A stretch of DNA of 64,000 nt from Viola odorata (Eukaryota > Streptophyta > Magnoliopsida > Malpighiales > Violaceae): NCBI GenBank assembly GCA_963691705.1, contig OY829545.1, positions 59,795,179 through 59,859,178 of the forward strand, read 5' to 3'. Under the pieces are notes generated by a model. That model had not been told where the DNA came from and did not search any database. It saw only the letters and a program-made list of their open reading frames with translations. Of the stretch, positions 36,185 through 48,757 are shown piece after piece. The position numbers and the translations under genes were made by a program. Within the stretch, counting starts at the first letter, position 1. Every line of letters starts with the position of its first letter.

Positions 36185-37712
36185 TGCCGTGTTTACCTAG
36201 GAGACTTTCCCAGGAAATTCTCCAGTTTTTAGAAAATTGGAGAATTTTCCGAAAAATGTGTTTACTTGGCATAGTTTTCGTTTTCTGTTTGAAAATGAAA
36301 ATTCTCCGTTGGAAAATCGATGAACAAAAAAATGTGTTCTCTAGTTTTCCAACCGTTAGCAAGGTAAATTGGAAAACTCAGTTTTCCAATGGAAAACTCG
36401 CTTCTCCAGTTTTAGTTTTAATGAAACTTTCATAAACTCAATTTTGCCCCTCTCACTCTTAACCCAAAGTCGTTCTTCGTCCTTCTCCATCGTCTTCTTC
36501 TCCATCACGATTCACATTCCCCTTCTCTTCGTCCATCATTCTATATTGATGATTTTGCATGGATTTAATTGATGATTTTGTATGAATTAATTTGATCTTT
36601 TTGGCTGCATTAAATTGATTTGGGTGTTGGATGGATCAATTGATTTTTGTGGCTGGATTTAATTTATTTGGGTGTTGGATAGATCAATTGATTTTTGTGG
36701 CTGGATTTAATTGATTTGGGTGTTGGATGGATCAATTGATTTACTGGCTGTCTTGGATTTAATTGATTTGGGTGTTGCAGGTGACGGTCGTCGGCGCCAC
36801 TAGGAAGAAGACAAAGATGAAGGACTGCTGCTCGGTTGCTGGGTTTTGCCGCCACTGCTGCTCGACTGTTGCTCTGCCGCCACTGCTGCTCGACTGCTGC
36901 TCTTCCGCAGCAGCTGCCATTGCTCCGTCGCCATGCTTGCTGTTCTGATTGCGGGAGTTTGAAGAAGAAGAGGAGAGCCATGCTGGGTTTTGGGTTTGCG
37001 ATATGGGCCGAGATTCTCGGCCCATCAGGAAGAAGAAAAGAAGGAGAGAGCGGGCTGTTTAATTTTGTTGGTCATAACCAAGCCCAAATCCAAAATTTGG
37101 AATTTTTTCGTATGAAATGTTTATTTTTCGTATTGAATGCTGTTAGAGAAGACATTGCAAATCAATTATGGGCTCATTATAATAGTCGTTAGAATATGAG
37201 GAATTAGCAAACCTAATGGGGTATATTTTTTATGTACTTTTTATAACTATTTATTTATGCAATGAACAATAAGTCAAGTGGTGATATGTATTTTATTTTA
37301 ACGTAGCAACGTGAATTAGTATATTTATATATAATGGAATATTAGTAGATTGATATATTTTAGTTTTTTTAATTATAATAAATGTAAATTTTTCCCAAAG
37401 AATATATTTATTAGTTTATTAATCTTCACAAACTGAAGAAAATAATAATATTATGTTTTCATTAAAAAAATAATGTTGGAACAAAAATATTTTTTGGTTT
37501 TCAAAAATTTGGAAAATAGTGTTAAGTAAACACGTTTTTCAGTTTTTCACATCAGGAAAATAGTGCTAAGTAATCAAGTTTTTCAGTTTTTCACATCAGA
37601 AAAATAGTACGAAGTAAACACGTTTTCCAGTTTTCTGTTGGAAAAGAAAATTCTCTAATTTCAAAAAATCGTCAGATTTTCGAATAGAAAATTCTCCGAA
37701 GTAAACGCGCCC
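36185..37712 (+). mobile_element. Second, shorter member of the F-box-splitting transposon family
   Basis: The left end TGCCGTGTTTACC and right end (inward) GGGCGCGTTTACT match the ends of 29523-34546. They are followed on the left by the same CCAGTTTT..GAAAA..TGTGTTTACTT stretch and a TTTAATGAAACTTT phrase, and on the right by three direct repeats ending in AAGTAAACACG (37520-37625). The flanking TSD is unclear. The interior differs: a tandem repeat at 36597-36777 and a GC-rich CTGCTG-repeat stretch at 36780-37060. No recognisable gene. Confidence 0.7.
36597..36777 (+). repeat. Tandem repeat, about 57-base unit
   Basis: TTGATTTGGGTGTTGGATGGATCAATTG-type units (TTTGGGTGTTGGAT plus GATCAATTGATTT) repeat three times and end in a partial copy GGGTGTTGCAG. 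It lies inside the 36185-37712 transposon. Open frames here are by-products. Confidence 0.65.
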
Positions 37713-37752
37713 AAGGTGTTGATGTATTTACAGACTCGAGAACAGACTCAAA

Positions 37753-38675
37753 TAGGGAAGGCAATTTGCACCCGCGGGTATGGATACCCGCCGGATACCC
37801 GCAATTGCGGGTGGGTATTACCCGCAGTTTGCGGGTATTTTGCGGGTATGGATTTACCCGCACCCGCAAAGTGCGGGTATGGGTGCAGGTATGGATAGTG
37901 CTTTACCCGCACCGCAACCCGCGCAAAATAAATATACATGTCCTTAATATGCATCCACCAGGATTCGAACCTGGGTCTATTGCTTGGAAGGCAATATTCT
38001 AACCATTAGACTACAAGCAATTACTTGTCTCTCTTTGCACTAAAATTTAGATATACGGTAGTATTATTGTTATTCCATTTTGTAGTTAGTTGCAAAATAA
38101 TATTAATACTAAATTCAGCTATTTTAAAGAATTACAATACTTAATTTATCCTAATTAATTAACAAAAACATACTACCAATTAAAATTAAAAATATATGCA
38201 TAAACTTTTAATAAGAAGAATAATAACATACTACCGATTACAATTAAAATTATATGCATAACATTTTAAATAAGGAGAATAAAGAAAAAAACATACTACC
38301 AATTACAATTGTATAGTTATATGTATATGTTATGCTCATAAGTCATATTCGATACTTGAATATTTATATTTATTCGACATTTTTTGAGTTTTGACGTGTG
38401 CTAGATATTTGTTAAACGTACTCCTTATATTTACTTGAGTTAATTGTATAGTTCAATATCAATATTTACTTGAGTTAATTATAACTTATTAACTATTGTA
38501 TTGTAAAAACTTTGCGGGTATTCGCGGGTAATTCGCGGGTAATTCGCGGGTACAATTTGTCTCCTTTTACCCGCACCGCGCGGGTGCGGGTGCGGGTATG
38601 GATTACCCGCAAATTTGCGGGTGCGGGTATGGATAGTGACTTACCCGCTCCATACCCGCTCCATTGCCTTCCCTA
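37753..38675. mobile_element. hAT element with perfect 8-bp TSD, carrying a tRNA-like gene
   Basis: Terminal inverted repeats TAGGGAAGGCAAT / ATTGCCTTCCCTA, with TSD GACTCAAA at 37745-37752 and 38676-38683. The subterminal regions are packed with GCGGGTA/TACCCGC repeats on both sides, as in many hAT ends. 923 bp, no transposase. It sits about 78 bases before the start codon of the kinase gene, so in its leader or promoter. Confidence 0.93.
37950..38019 (-). tRNA. tRNA-Gly (TCC)-like gene inside the hAT element
   Basis: The minus strand folds as a tRNA. The anticodon stem ATTGC/GCAAT is perfect, with loop CTTCCAA (anticodon TCC). The T arm CCAGG/CCTGG has loop TTCGAAT, and a 3-bp D stem is present. 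The A box (TAGTCTAATGG) and B box (GGTTCGAATCC) match the pol III consensus. The acceptor stem (TGCTTGT versus GGATGCA) pairs at only about 5 of 7 positions, so it is probably a decayed, mobile copy rather than a working tRNA. Confidence 0.7.
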
Positions 38676-38752
38676 GACTCAAAGACAGCAACTCCTTTCC
38701 TGCAGAAAACCGATAGAAGCGAAAGTAAAGAGGAGCTGAGGAGGTGTTAGAT

Positions 38753-41700
38753 ATGGAGGTGAAGAAATACAAGGAAGTGGCGACATCATCAGCAGCACCT
38801 TCTAGCCCTAGCAAAAACAGCGAGGAAGAAGAAGGCTCCGATAACATCAAGAACTCATCTTTTCCAAATTCTCTCCTCGAAATGCATCCTCCAAATACGA
38901 CTTTGTCAAGGTCACTACCCTCTTCCTCTTTCCCTTTCCCCTCCAAATTCAGTTTATTCAATTGATTGTTCACTTATTTTGGGATTACAAAACTATACAG
39001 GTGAAGGTGTGGTTAGGCGATAACGCTGATCACTACTATGTCCTATCCAGATTTCTGCTTAGTAGAATGCTTACTGTCACTAAGGTTTCTTTTTTCTTCC
39101 CCCCTTTCATATGATCAAAGAACTAATGGAGTTTAACTTGTAGATATGCTTATTTGTGCTCCATTGCGCTCTTTGCATTTCTCAGATCCCCAATCATGTT
39201 GCTATCAAAATTTCTCTTGAGCTCAAGAAGCTGCTCATTGATAATAGCCTTCTCGATGTGTATGTTCTGTGTTATAATATTCTTTTTTCTTTCTTTTTAA
39301 CTTTTCATGCAATCCTCAACCTCGTTCTTTTTGTTTTTGCAGTTCTCGGTCTGATTTGGAAGCTAATCTATTTAAGGTATTCACTTTCAATTGCCTATAA
39401 TTCAAAGGGAGAAATCTCATAACATAGCACAAGCAGCCGTGAATTGTTGGATTTTTGTCTGATAAAGTCCTTCCTGTCCTCTGTCCATGCAGCTTATGGA
39501 GCGGCGGGGTTATGGAGAAGAATACATTAATCGTTACAAGATGATGACAAGGTTAGCAAATCCCCTGGAAGAGCAACCTCTTCGGTCCATCTTTCATATA
39601 AACCCCTTACTCAAATCTGTAACATCACATCTGCATATACTTTTCAATTGGTTGCTTACACTGGTGCATTCCGTTGTTGTGCTTTTGAGAAGAAAAGAAA
39701 AGAAAGAACATTAGATCTCTTTCTATTCCCAATTAATTATTCAGAAAGTATCATTCATTTTTCCCTTGGTTCTCATCCTCATAGGTTTCACCATCAAAGA
39801 GTGCCCTTTGTAATCCTTGTTTGCGGAACTGCATGTGTCGGTAAATCTACCCTAGCTACCCAACTAGCTCAAAGACTGAATTTGCCTAATGTCTTACAGG
39901 TTCTACTTCCACTTGTGATGAAATCTTGTTATCTCACGGGATGCGTGTACAAAAAGTTATATACTGATACTGTTTACCCTTATATTTTTATTGTTGCAGA
40001 CAGATATGGTGTATGAATTGCTATGTACGTCAACAGAGTAGGCCACTGATTCATTTTCTCTTTTCAATATCCACTTTTTCTGCTTTTACATTCCAATCTG
40101 TAGATTTATTTTTTTCCTTTTCTAGATTTAGTTAGAATTTGAGTTTATTTGCATCAAACATTTGAGACTATGTCCAGAGAAACAGAAACACATTAGAGTG
40201 CTTACGTTCTGGTCTATCTGTTTTAGTGCACCATTAACATCCACTCCAGTATGGGCACGGGGCTTCAATTCTTCAGAGGAGTTAATTGTTGAATTTTGTA
40301 GAGAATGTAGAATTGTTCGCAAAGGTATTCTCTCAATTTCTCTACTTTGCCTTTGTATTGCACAAGATGTTATGTACTTTTTTGAGCCATTAGTTGTTAA
40401 GGACAATCATACTATTGGTGTTCACTTCAATAATTCATGGCACAGCGGCAATTGTCGTCATTGTGTTCTGCAAGTATACAGTGCCTTGATTTGTTGGTTT
40501 ATTGTTTGCTCCCTAGGCCTGGCTGGCGATTTGAAGAAAGCAATGAAAGATGGAAAGCCAATAATAATTGAAGTATGATACTCTCTGTTTTTTTTTCAAC
40601 CGATACACTGAGTAAATAAGATGGTAGTTAGAAACTTTTGTCATCCTTGTTTTCATGTCAGTGCTGTCCCCTCATATTGCTTATGATAAAAATGGCAGGG
40701 GATACATTTGGACCCAAGCATTTATTTAATGGATGAAGGTCACAAGTTACCAACTGACATCCCTGAGAAATCCAAAGAGCCAGAACCTGAATCAGTGACA
40801 TCTGATGATCCTGCAAGACAAGTGGAAAGTAATGTTAGTGGTTCTGAAAATCATGCAGAGGGTAGTAACTGCACTTCAGAGCCAGCCTCAGAAGAAAGGC
40901 TATCTGATGACCAAGTGAATAAGGCCTTGGATTGTCAGAAATCTAGTGATGCATCTGGAAGTATCACTGAAGAGAATGGTAATTCTTCCTTTGGGTGTTG
41001 ACTATGTTGATTTTAGGGGAAGTACAAGGGATGAGACTTATGGTCACAATTTCTGTAATTATGTTTTGGTTATGCAGGCAAGGCTGTTACAAATACTGAG
41101 GGAGTGAGAAAGACATCGCTGAGGAATGAAAAAGGTGGTGCTGAACCAATAATCGTTCCCATAGTTCTGGACATGGCCAAATTTGATCACAAAGTTTGTT
41201 CATTATCCTGGTTTGATCTATAAGCTAATTTGAGATTCTTTGATGTTCCTATTTGATATTGGATCGCCTTCTCATTCTTTTTTTCCCTCAAAACTCTCTT
41301 GAGCAGGCTTTACTTGAGGAGTGGCTCTCAACTCGTATATTGGGTGATAATAAATGGCCTGTTCAGGTATTAACAATTTTTAATTTCTTATTCTGAAGGT
41401 CAAGTTTGGAATGATTCTCCATGTGTTTTGTAATTGGGATCATGATTCTTTGGGTCTTCTTTGGTTTTCCAATTAATAATTGCTCAAGGATGGTATGAAT
41501 TAGTCGAGACGTCTATCCTTGTAAGGGAATGGCTAAAAAATTGTAAAAGCCAATTGAAATGGGTTCTTATTCTGGACTTTGATCTTTATCTTTTTGGGTT
41601 CTGATGTACTAGGCCACTAAGTCTATGATCTAGGCTTGCGATTGTTTTGTTCCTAAAGTTCCTCCATATTTTTTTCCTTTTCTTCCACATTCATGTTTGA

Positions 41701-43159
41701 ATATCTGCTATTTTTTACCAAAATGTTCAGTTGCTTGTCTTGCCATTATCTTTTTCTTTTCAGAAGTTTTTTTTTGTTGAATTGTGATTCTGGATGCTTA
41801 TTGATTTTCGTGTTTTTGTCCTAGGATAAAGACAGGTTGATTACTAATTTGAAAACCATCCAGGACTACCTGTGCTCTTTTAAGTCACAGGTTTGCTTCT
41901 TAATATCTGTTTCTCATAATTCTTTCTTGCTGCCCTTTAAATGGTAACTTTGCAATAGTTGATCCATGTATTTGAGGTTCTGTTATTATAATGAGGTATT
42001 TTCACATCAACAAATAATTGGTTTTCATTTCGAATCTTGTTTTCACGGTTTCGTTTCTTATCATAGTTTGCCATTTATCCTGTGTTTAGATGCCAAATCT
42101 GAGGAACTTGTAACTATTGGTAAAGAATGAGGGAATATAGGTGTATCCTATTCAAAGAAGTTTTAAGAAAAGGCAAAGTGAAAGTAATGATAATACTAAT
42201 TAATTAATTATAAATAAAAAAATGAACTTTAGTTTTGAATTCCTTATGTTGTTATCAAACTTGGGGTATCTGAACTTTTCTTTTGGGCTGTAATGTTGTA
42301 TAAACTAGGCTTATGGAGTTACTTCTTGCATGTGATTTTTACCTTTTCTGTTTCACTTAATTGTGAAGGTTGCTCTTGTAGTAAGGAAAGAAGCCAACTT
42401 AAACAATTAAACTCTTAACAAAATCATCTGGTGTTGCTTATGTTCTTAGTTTCATTTGTTTCTGCATATCTTGTTATGATTGTAGGAACCCTCCTCGATT
42501 TACCATAGAAACAAGAACCATTTCCCTAATTGTTTTTCTAGATTTTGAAAGCTGTAAGAGTTCAGTCAACCTTTCATAGTATTTTTTATTTATCACAGTC
42601 AAGTATGTTTAATTTTTCTTCCAACAGGGTGGTTTGACAGTCGTCAATATATCAGCTACAACATTCCCTCAGACACTGGATTTCCTGCATGGATATCTTC
42701 TTCAGGTAATTTTTTATCAACATGTTGGGAGTCTAAACCCACAAGTCTCTCTCTAAACACCCCATCCCTATAGGTGGACTATGAACTCAATTCTTTGTTA
42801 CCCTCCTGAGAGTTTTCCTTCCTTTCCTCCTTGTCTCATTTGCATTGGCTCACTTTTTTTGTCATTTTTTCTCCCTCTCAAATGCCACCTGCCCAGACTG
42901 TGCCATCTTGCCAAAAGTAGTAATTGCCGCTAGTTACCTTAGGATTTAGGAGCTAGCTCTGGCGATGATTTACTCTTACCTTTGTTGTTGATCTAGATAT
43001 ATTATAAAAGCATCCAATGCTGCTCCTTCTGTTCCAATCGTAGTTCTTTCCTTAGACATTTTAAATTGATCTTGCAATATGATGATATGGATTTTTTTTA
43101 CCCTCCAGTGTATTGAGCAAGGGATTTCATCTGGGTCCAGCGACAACAGTAAAAAGTGA
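38753..43159 (+). CDS. P-loop kinase, plant 2-phosphoglycerate-kinase-like / LPA1 group
   Basis: P-loop NTPase of the plant family represented by Arabidopsis At3g45090/At5g60760 and linked to rice LPA1 (seed phytic acid). The enzyme activity is assigned by similarity only. Fifteen exons: 38753-38910, 39001-39084, 39186-39259, 39343-39376, 39493-39551, 39785-39899, 40000-40037, 40227-40324, 40517-40572, 40699-40978, 41078-41193, 41307-41366, 41825-41890, 42628-42705, 43109-43159. Landmarks: VKVWLGDNADHYYVLSRF, Walker A GTACVGKST (exon 6), TSTPVWARGFNSSEEL, AGDLKKAMKDGKPIIIE, LDPSIYLMDE, TVVNISATTFPQTLDF. Exon 10 is an acidic/serine-rich linker. Exon 1 is out of frame: the lengths sum to 1367, one base short of 456 codons. 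An extra T in the run at 38860-38863 would join MEVKKYK... to SSKYDFVK. Transposons crowd both ends. Confidence 0.88.
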
Positions 43160-44031
43160 GCTGAAACTTAGATTAGATCTAGATTTCAGCCTGAGAGATG
43201 GCAGGTACAAATTGAATTTTAGCAACTGTTTACAAATATATATATGTGAATAGAAGAAGTTAGATTTGTCTAAATACTTTTTATATCCTGGCAAGTAATA
43301 AAATAAAGAAATAAAGTAAGAAAAAGAATGGAGAAGGAACAAAAAAGAATTACATGAATTCCACGTGCTATATCCTAGTTGGTACACTTCTGCTTTCATT
43401 TAGATGAACGATTGTCACACTGGGTTAAAAGAGCATCCTCATTAGCTGCTATGCTCTCTCCAATCTGCTAATTTGTCATTTTGGGATGATGACTTATTCA
43501 TGCTGAATTGACTTGCTGTCTTGCTGCTTCTGTGATATGTTCTTCCCTGTCCCCATGTCTACGTATAGTTTATTTCACTGATCTCTCTTCCTCTAGTTAT
43601 TTGTGGGTTTCACGTCTTGCACTCTTTCCGTTAGCCTAACTTGTATTGATCACTTTTACATGTTTTCACTTTATGACTTCTCCCCTTCTTTGCTCTTACA
43701 TAACTGTTCTTGCTCCTTTAAGTGTTGAAAGTGAATGGATGGCTGAAGTGGCTGCAAGCAAATAAAAAAAAAGTCTCTTTGGACAACCTTGGGCGAGCCT
43801 CTTGTAACATTAAAATTTTGAACCAGTGCAAGTAGAACCTATGCGTGTCAGCTGAACCAATCTTTGATTCACAAGCTTCATGGAATGACTGGCGTGTGCA
43901 TCTTTCATGCTTTAGCAGGGGACTACTGAATGAACCGAATTTTGGGTTTCTTGATTTGTTGTAAAATGGTCTCTATTTGTTAAGTTGCTCACGGTTCTGA
44001 ATTTATTTTGTGCTCAGCTACCGAAGCATAT
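43160..44031 (+). other. 3' flank of the kinase gene, target of the LARD insertion
   Basis: T-rich DNA without coding signal. GGCAG|GTACAA at about 43203 and TGCTCAG|CTACCG at about 44019 could border an intron in the 3' UTR. In that case the 15-kb retroelement sits in the last, non-coding exon. The flank resumes at 59482. Confidence 0.4.
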
Positions 44032-46805
44032 TGTTGATACCCGAATTTTGACACGATTAACTTAAATCGTTCATTTTTTCGCTCATTCTTGATCTTATTT
44101 TTATTATTATTATTTCCATTATTTACTATTTATTATCTCGTTTTATTTTGTTTCATGTCATTTATTTTGTTTTGTATGCATTTTTTGTTCAGACTTTTAT
44201 CAATCTCAAATAAAATTTCTCGAGTAGTTAGTTCGAACCAAATAAAATAAAAACATCACATATTCCCACACCCATTTTCACTTTCACTTTACTTTACTTT
44301 ACTCATTTTTCTCTTCTCCACCATCCGAACACCATCATCACACCCTCTCCCTTTTCCATTTTTTCCTCTTCCACGGTCATACCAACATTGGATGCCTCAA
44401 CATCTTCCTCAACCCATTACTCCTCTCACACTCACACGTTTACTCTCCCTCTCAAATTCTCTCTCACTCTCGGCAAACTAAGAAAGCAAGGCAAGTAATT
44501 CCCATCTCTTTCATTCTACGCATTTAATTAATTTATTACTTGCTGCCTCACCTCTCTTTTCCTATTTTTATGCATATTTGCTTTCTTGCCGTGACTACTG
44601 TTTTGTCGCCGGAGAGGAGCTGCCGCCACCTCGCTGCTGGAGTTGTTGTGCTGCTGCCACCGGCGGGAGCTGAAAGAGGTCGACGTGGAGCTGACGTCGC
44701 CGGGGAGCTGCTGCTGTGCTCCACTGTCTCAGCTTCCGTGATTCACTGCTGGTCTGCTGGGCGACGCGGACGAAAGGAAGAAGACGACGACACTACTGCC
44801 GAGCTACTGCACCGTCGCTGCTGTCGCCGGAGCTCAACGCTACTACCTTGCCTGTTGCGCTGTCGTTGGAGCCGTTGCCGTGGAAGTCGTTGCTGTCGTC
44901 GGAGCTCGCGGAGTTTCTGCTGTGTTGCTCCTTGCTGCCATGCTCCATTTTCTTTATTGTGCTGCACTTGGATTAAATTGAGAAGATGATGAATAGGGGT
45001 ATTTAATTTGGTTATGGGCTTGGTTTGTCTTGGCCCAGCATAAGGAAAGAAAGAGGCTTGGCCATGCTGGAAATAAGAAGAGAAGGATGGGCCTGGTACT
45101 GTTCACCGGCCCATCAGAGAAAGAAGGTAGGCTGATTTCATTTTAATTTTGTAATTTCCATTCTAATTATTTTCCCTACTGACTCCGATTTTATGCTATA
45201 TTTGTTTATGTTGTTTCGGTGCGGTCACTGCCTTGACCGGAATCGGCTTGAATGATGGAGCCCGACGAGGAGTTCGATGTTCATTCCCAATTGCAGAGCT
45301 CGAATGGAGAATTTAATTGTTGTATTTATTTATTTGTGAATTTGTAATTAATTTGTAATATTTATCTGCAGTATTTATTTATTTTATTATCACTTGCCAC
45401 TAATCATTGATTTGCAGGTAAAGCTCGTCCAGGTATGTTTTCCTTTTTCCCTTTTATTTTGGATAAATGTACTTTAATTTATTATTAATTGTATGCATGA
45501 TTATTTAGAATTGTTAGAATTCGAATTAATCCGTTTGCATGATAATTAATTTATATCGATAACTGCCTGTAATAATTTCACTCAAATCGACCCTTGCTTG
45601 AACGAATTAGGCTCAGTAATTACTCAACGTTTATTTTATTAAGAGCATGAAATAAAATAGGACTAGTAATTAAACATCACGCTTTAATTTGATTGCATGA
45701 TTATTAATTACTAAAATCCTCAAATCTTCAATAAATTCCCACAAATCTAAACGAATAAAATCAATCCAAGAAAACTAAACAAAGTAGTAAATAAACACAG
45801 GATTTAAATCTTTTCCAATAACTTAGGCTCCTCTAAAATTATTGGATAGTAAATCACCAAAGAAAATAATCATATGAAAGAGAAAAGATAGTAAATGGGC
45901 CTTAAGCCCAACTCGTAGAAAATACCTCCATATTTTAATCCCTTTTATTGTTAGAGATCCTATTAAAATGCGTTTTAAATATTTAATGTTGAATGGTCAT
46001 TTAAATTATGCTTGTTTCGTGTGCGGTTTCGTCCCCACGAATTTACGCTTTTATTTTGATGAATGTGTTTCGTGTGTGGCTTCGACCCCACGATTGTATT
46101 TTAATTTATGCTATCTTGACGAACGTGTTATGTGCGCGGCTTCGACCCCACTTCCCAGTTTTTCTCTTTTCAACGTGTTTTTCGCATTCACTCAAAACGG
46201 TACTTTGCTAGTCTATGCGTGCTTAGAATCACCTAGTAAATAGGATTTAATCACGTGCATTGGCCCGATGATGATAGTGATCCATCGTTGTTCACTAGGG
46301 TCGTCGCTTTAGTAAAGATTAACAAGCTGTAGTAATCTCACTTGATTTTGTATGAAACTGGATTAATTTTAAACTCGACGAAATTTAATTGGAAAAGGTA
46401 TGAAACCAACCCTTTTATTTTCTTAGAGGATTAAAATGTTTATTTTCTTTTAACAACTCGACAACAATTAGGATAAAATCAATCAAACCGACTTAAAAGC
46501 TAAAGTGACGATCCCCCTGAGGGCCCAAATTACTTGTTTTCAACATGATTTTTAAACACCTCTTTTTAGAACCGGTAACCTTTTTAAGGATGAGACTTGG
46601 GTGCCTAACACCTTCCCGAGTCCATAAAACGACCCCGAACCATTGTTCTCGGGTTTGGACCCTTTTTGTGCCTTAGTTTTTTTATTTTACTTTCTTCTAC
46701 TTCTTTTACCAACTTTTAGGTTTCCCTAAACCTTAGAAAAAATAGGGTGGCGACTTCATTGTATGTGTTTTTTGCGTCCCGAATCTCGCTCGCGACGGCG
46801 CGACA
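44032..46805 (+). repeat. 5' LTR of the LARD element
   Basis: Contains a GC-rich island (44590-44960, many CTGCTG and CGCCGG) and three GTGNGCGGNTTCGNCCCCAC motifs (46018-46039, 46071-46092, 46131-46151). The open frame 44540-44989 is repeated in the other LTR and is arginine/cysteine-rich by composition; I do not call it a gene. I count about six substitutions against the 3' LTR. Confidence 0.9.
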
Positions 46806-46807
46806 GT

Positions 46808-46825
46808 TTGGCGACTCCACTGGGG
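46808..46825 (+). other. Primer-binding site of the LARD element
   Basis: TGGCGACTCCACTGGGGA, two bases after the 5' LTR. It starts with TGG, complementary to the CCA end of a tRNA. I do not assign the tRNA with certainty. Confidence 0.7.
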
Positions 46826-46980
46826 ACTTTAGGGTCGAAGCCGGATTTATTTGTTTGAGGTGTTTATTTGTGTTATTTGATTATTTATTCGCTTTGATAT
46901 CAACTGTTGTATTCTCACGTGCATTTCACGCATAATGCCCTGCCGCCGGGGCCTTCCCAAATAGGATTAGGTTGGTATTA

Positions 46981-47093
46981 GTGAAGCCCTGATGGACTTA
47001 GGTCCCAGTAAGCTTTCATGAACCCTAACTCGGACTAGAACCCCTAAATGGGTGAGCGCCCTGATGGACTTAAGTCCCAGTAAGCAATCACGT
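46981..47093 (+). repeat. Two direct repeats after the primer-binding site
   Basis: CCCTGATGGACTTAGGTCCC plus AGTAAGC (near 46987) recurs as CCCTGATGGACTTAAGTCCC plus AGTAAGC (near 47060). They lie in the untranslated leader of the LARD. Confidence 0.6.
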
Positions 47094-48210
47094 ACCTATT
47101 TACTGAGGGACCACTTTTTGGTATCGTCCGGGAGCCTTTCAGCCAGTTAGAAATAGTTGAAATTACCCCAGCACGTGCATCATGGTTGCGTGTATATATG
47201 TTCCAATTTGCTTCATTATTGCCATGATATATCGCATGTATATTTTCCATCCTGCTTCATTATTGCCGTTGCTCTCCATTTTCTTGCGATTTTACTGTAT
47301 ATTCTTTCAATCTATTGAGTTTCTTCTTTATTACTACTTTCATTAAATCCTCTTTTATTTGTTATTGCTCAATTCAGATACTACTAATTATTATTAATTT
47401 TCTTCCTACTTGCAGAATAAGGGTATGAAGAGAGTTTGGTGGAATTGCTCTTCTTTTACATGCCCACTCATCAAGGAGCATTAATTACATATCTAGTTCA
47501 TTATATTTTTTGTTGTACTTAGTGATGAGTTGTAATTATTTTTGACACTATTACCTATTAAAACGAAATTCATATATTTTTTATTACTGTATAGTTTTTA
47601 TTATACTTATTTACATTTTTGTTTATAACCAGGCTTGAAGGAAACAAATTAGATCCTCGGGGTCCAAAATCTCTCATTTTCGATTAGTCGTAATTTGTCT
47701 TGCCCCAAGACACAAACTGTCAGAAAAGATGAAATTAAGGCGTGTCCAACTACTTCGCTTTGCTCATATCACCCTAACACTCCAGCATCCCGACACCATA
47801 CCCAATGGATGTTTCGCCTACCGTATCAATATCATTAATCCTTTAGCACATGCATGAATTTGATGCTACTAATGGATTGTATTTTGTATCTTGATAGGTG
47901 ATTATCCATGGGTGATTGAGAAGGAGATAATTAGGATTTGATTCCAATATCGTCTTGAACCCGAGTCAGAATTTGAATCATTCCGCGGTTATCTGCATAA
48001 CGCCTTGCTAGAAAAGGGAGATTCCATAACTTATTAATTATATTGATCATTTTTTCTTTGAATCACCCTTCATTCTAACCATTTCTTATTTATTTTGCAG
48101 GAACCCGAGTTAGAGTTTGAGGCAGGCCGTGGTTACCTGCATAATGCCTCACTAGAATATGAGTTTATATCAAATGGATGTGAAAACCCCGATTTTGAAG
48201 ATCATAAATT

Positions 48211-48757
48211 TCCTAACCCTGTTTTTAAATTGGAAAAGGCTTTGCATGGTCTTAAACAAGCTCCTAGAGCTTGACATGATCGTTCAAGTCAATTTTTGTT
48301 AAAAAAAAAAAATGGTTTCAAAATGGGGAAAATTGATTCTACACTCTTCACTAAACATGATGGTGAACATATGTTAATTGTGCAAATTTATGTTGATGAT
48401 ATTATCTTTGGTGCTACTAATGATTCTTTGTGCAAGGACTTTGAAAAATGTATGCATAGTGAATTTGAGATGAGCATGATGGGAGAATTGACATTCTCCC
48501 TTGGACGTCAAATCCGACAATCTCAAGATGGTATCTTTATCAACCAAGCAAAGTATATCAAGGATCTCCTCACCAAATATGGATGTGATAATATCAAGGA
48601 GAGTCCTATTCCCCTTAGTCCTACCACAAATCTTGACAAAGACGAAGACGGTAAAGATGTAGACATTACTCTTTATCGAGACATTTTCACTAAGCCTCTT
48701 GCAAAGGATCATTTCGTGGAGCTAAGACAGGAAAGTGGCATTTGTTATCCATTTTGA
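48211..48757 (+). pseudogene. Broken Ty1/copia reverse transcriptase fragment
   Basis: Encodes the end of a copia RT: LEKALHGLKQAPRA, a stop codon where the family has Trp, then DSTLFTKHDGEHMLIVQI and the catalytic YVDDIIFGAT. It continues through EMSMMGELTFSLGRQI and QAKYIKDLLTKYG. After DITLYR it jumps directly to DIFTKPLAKDHFVELR, which belongs near the end of RNase H, so about 500 bases are deleted. It is a dead relic inherited by or inserted into the LARD. The following DNA to about 49950 may be its 3' region (PPT-like AAAGGGGGAGAAA at 49847). Confidence 0.85.

Noticed and set aside
44540..44989. 149-codon frame in the LARD LTR, repeated at 57216
   Set aside because: Identical because LTRs are identical; Arg/Cys/Leu-rich translation of a GC-rich island, no known domain.
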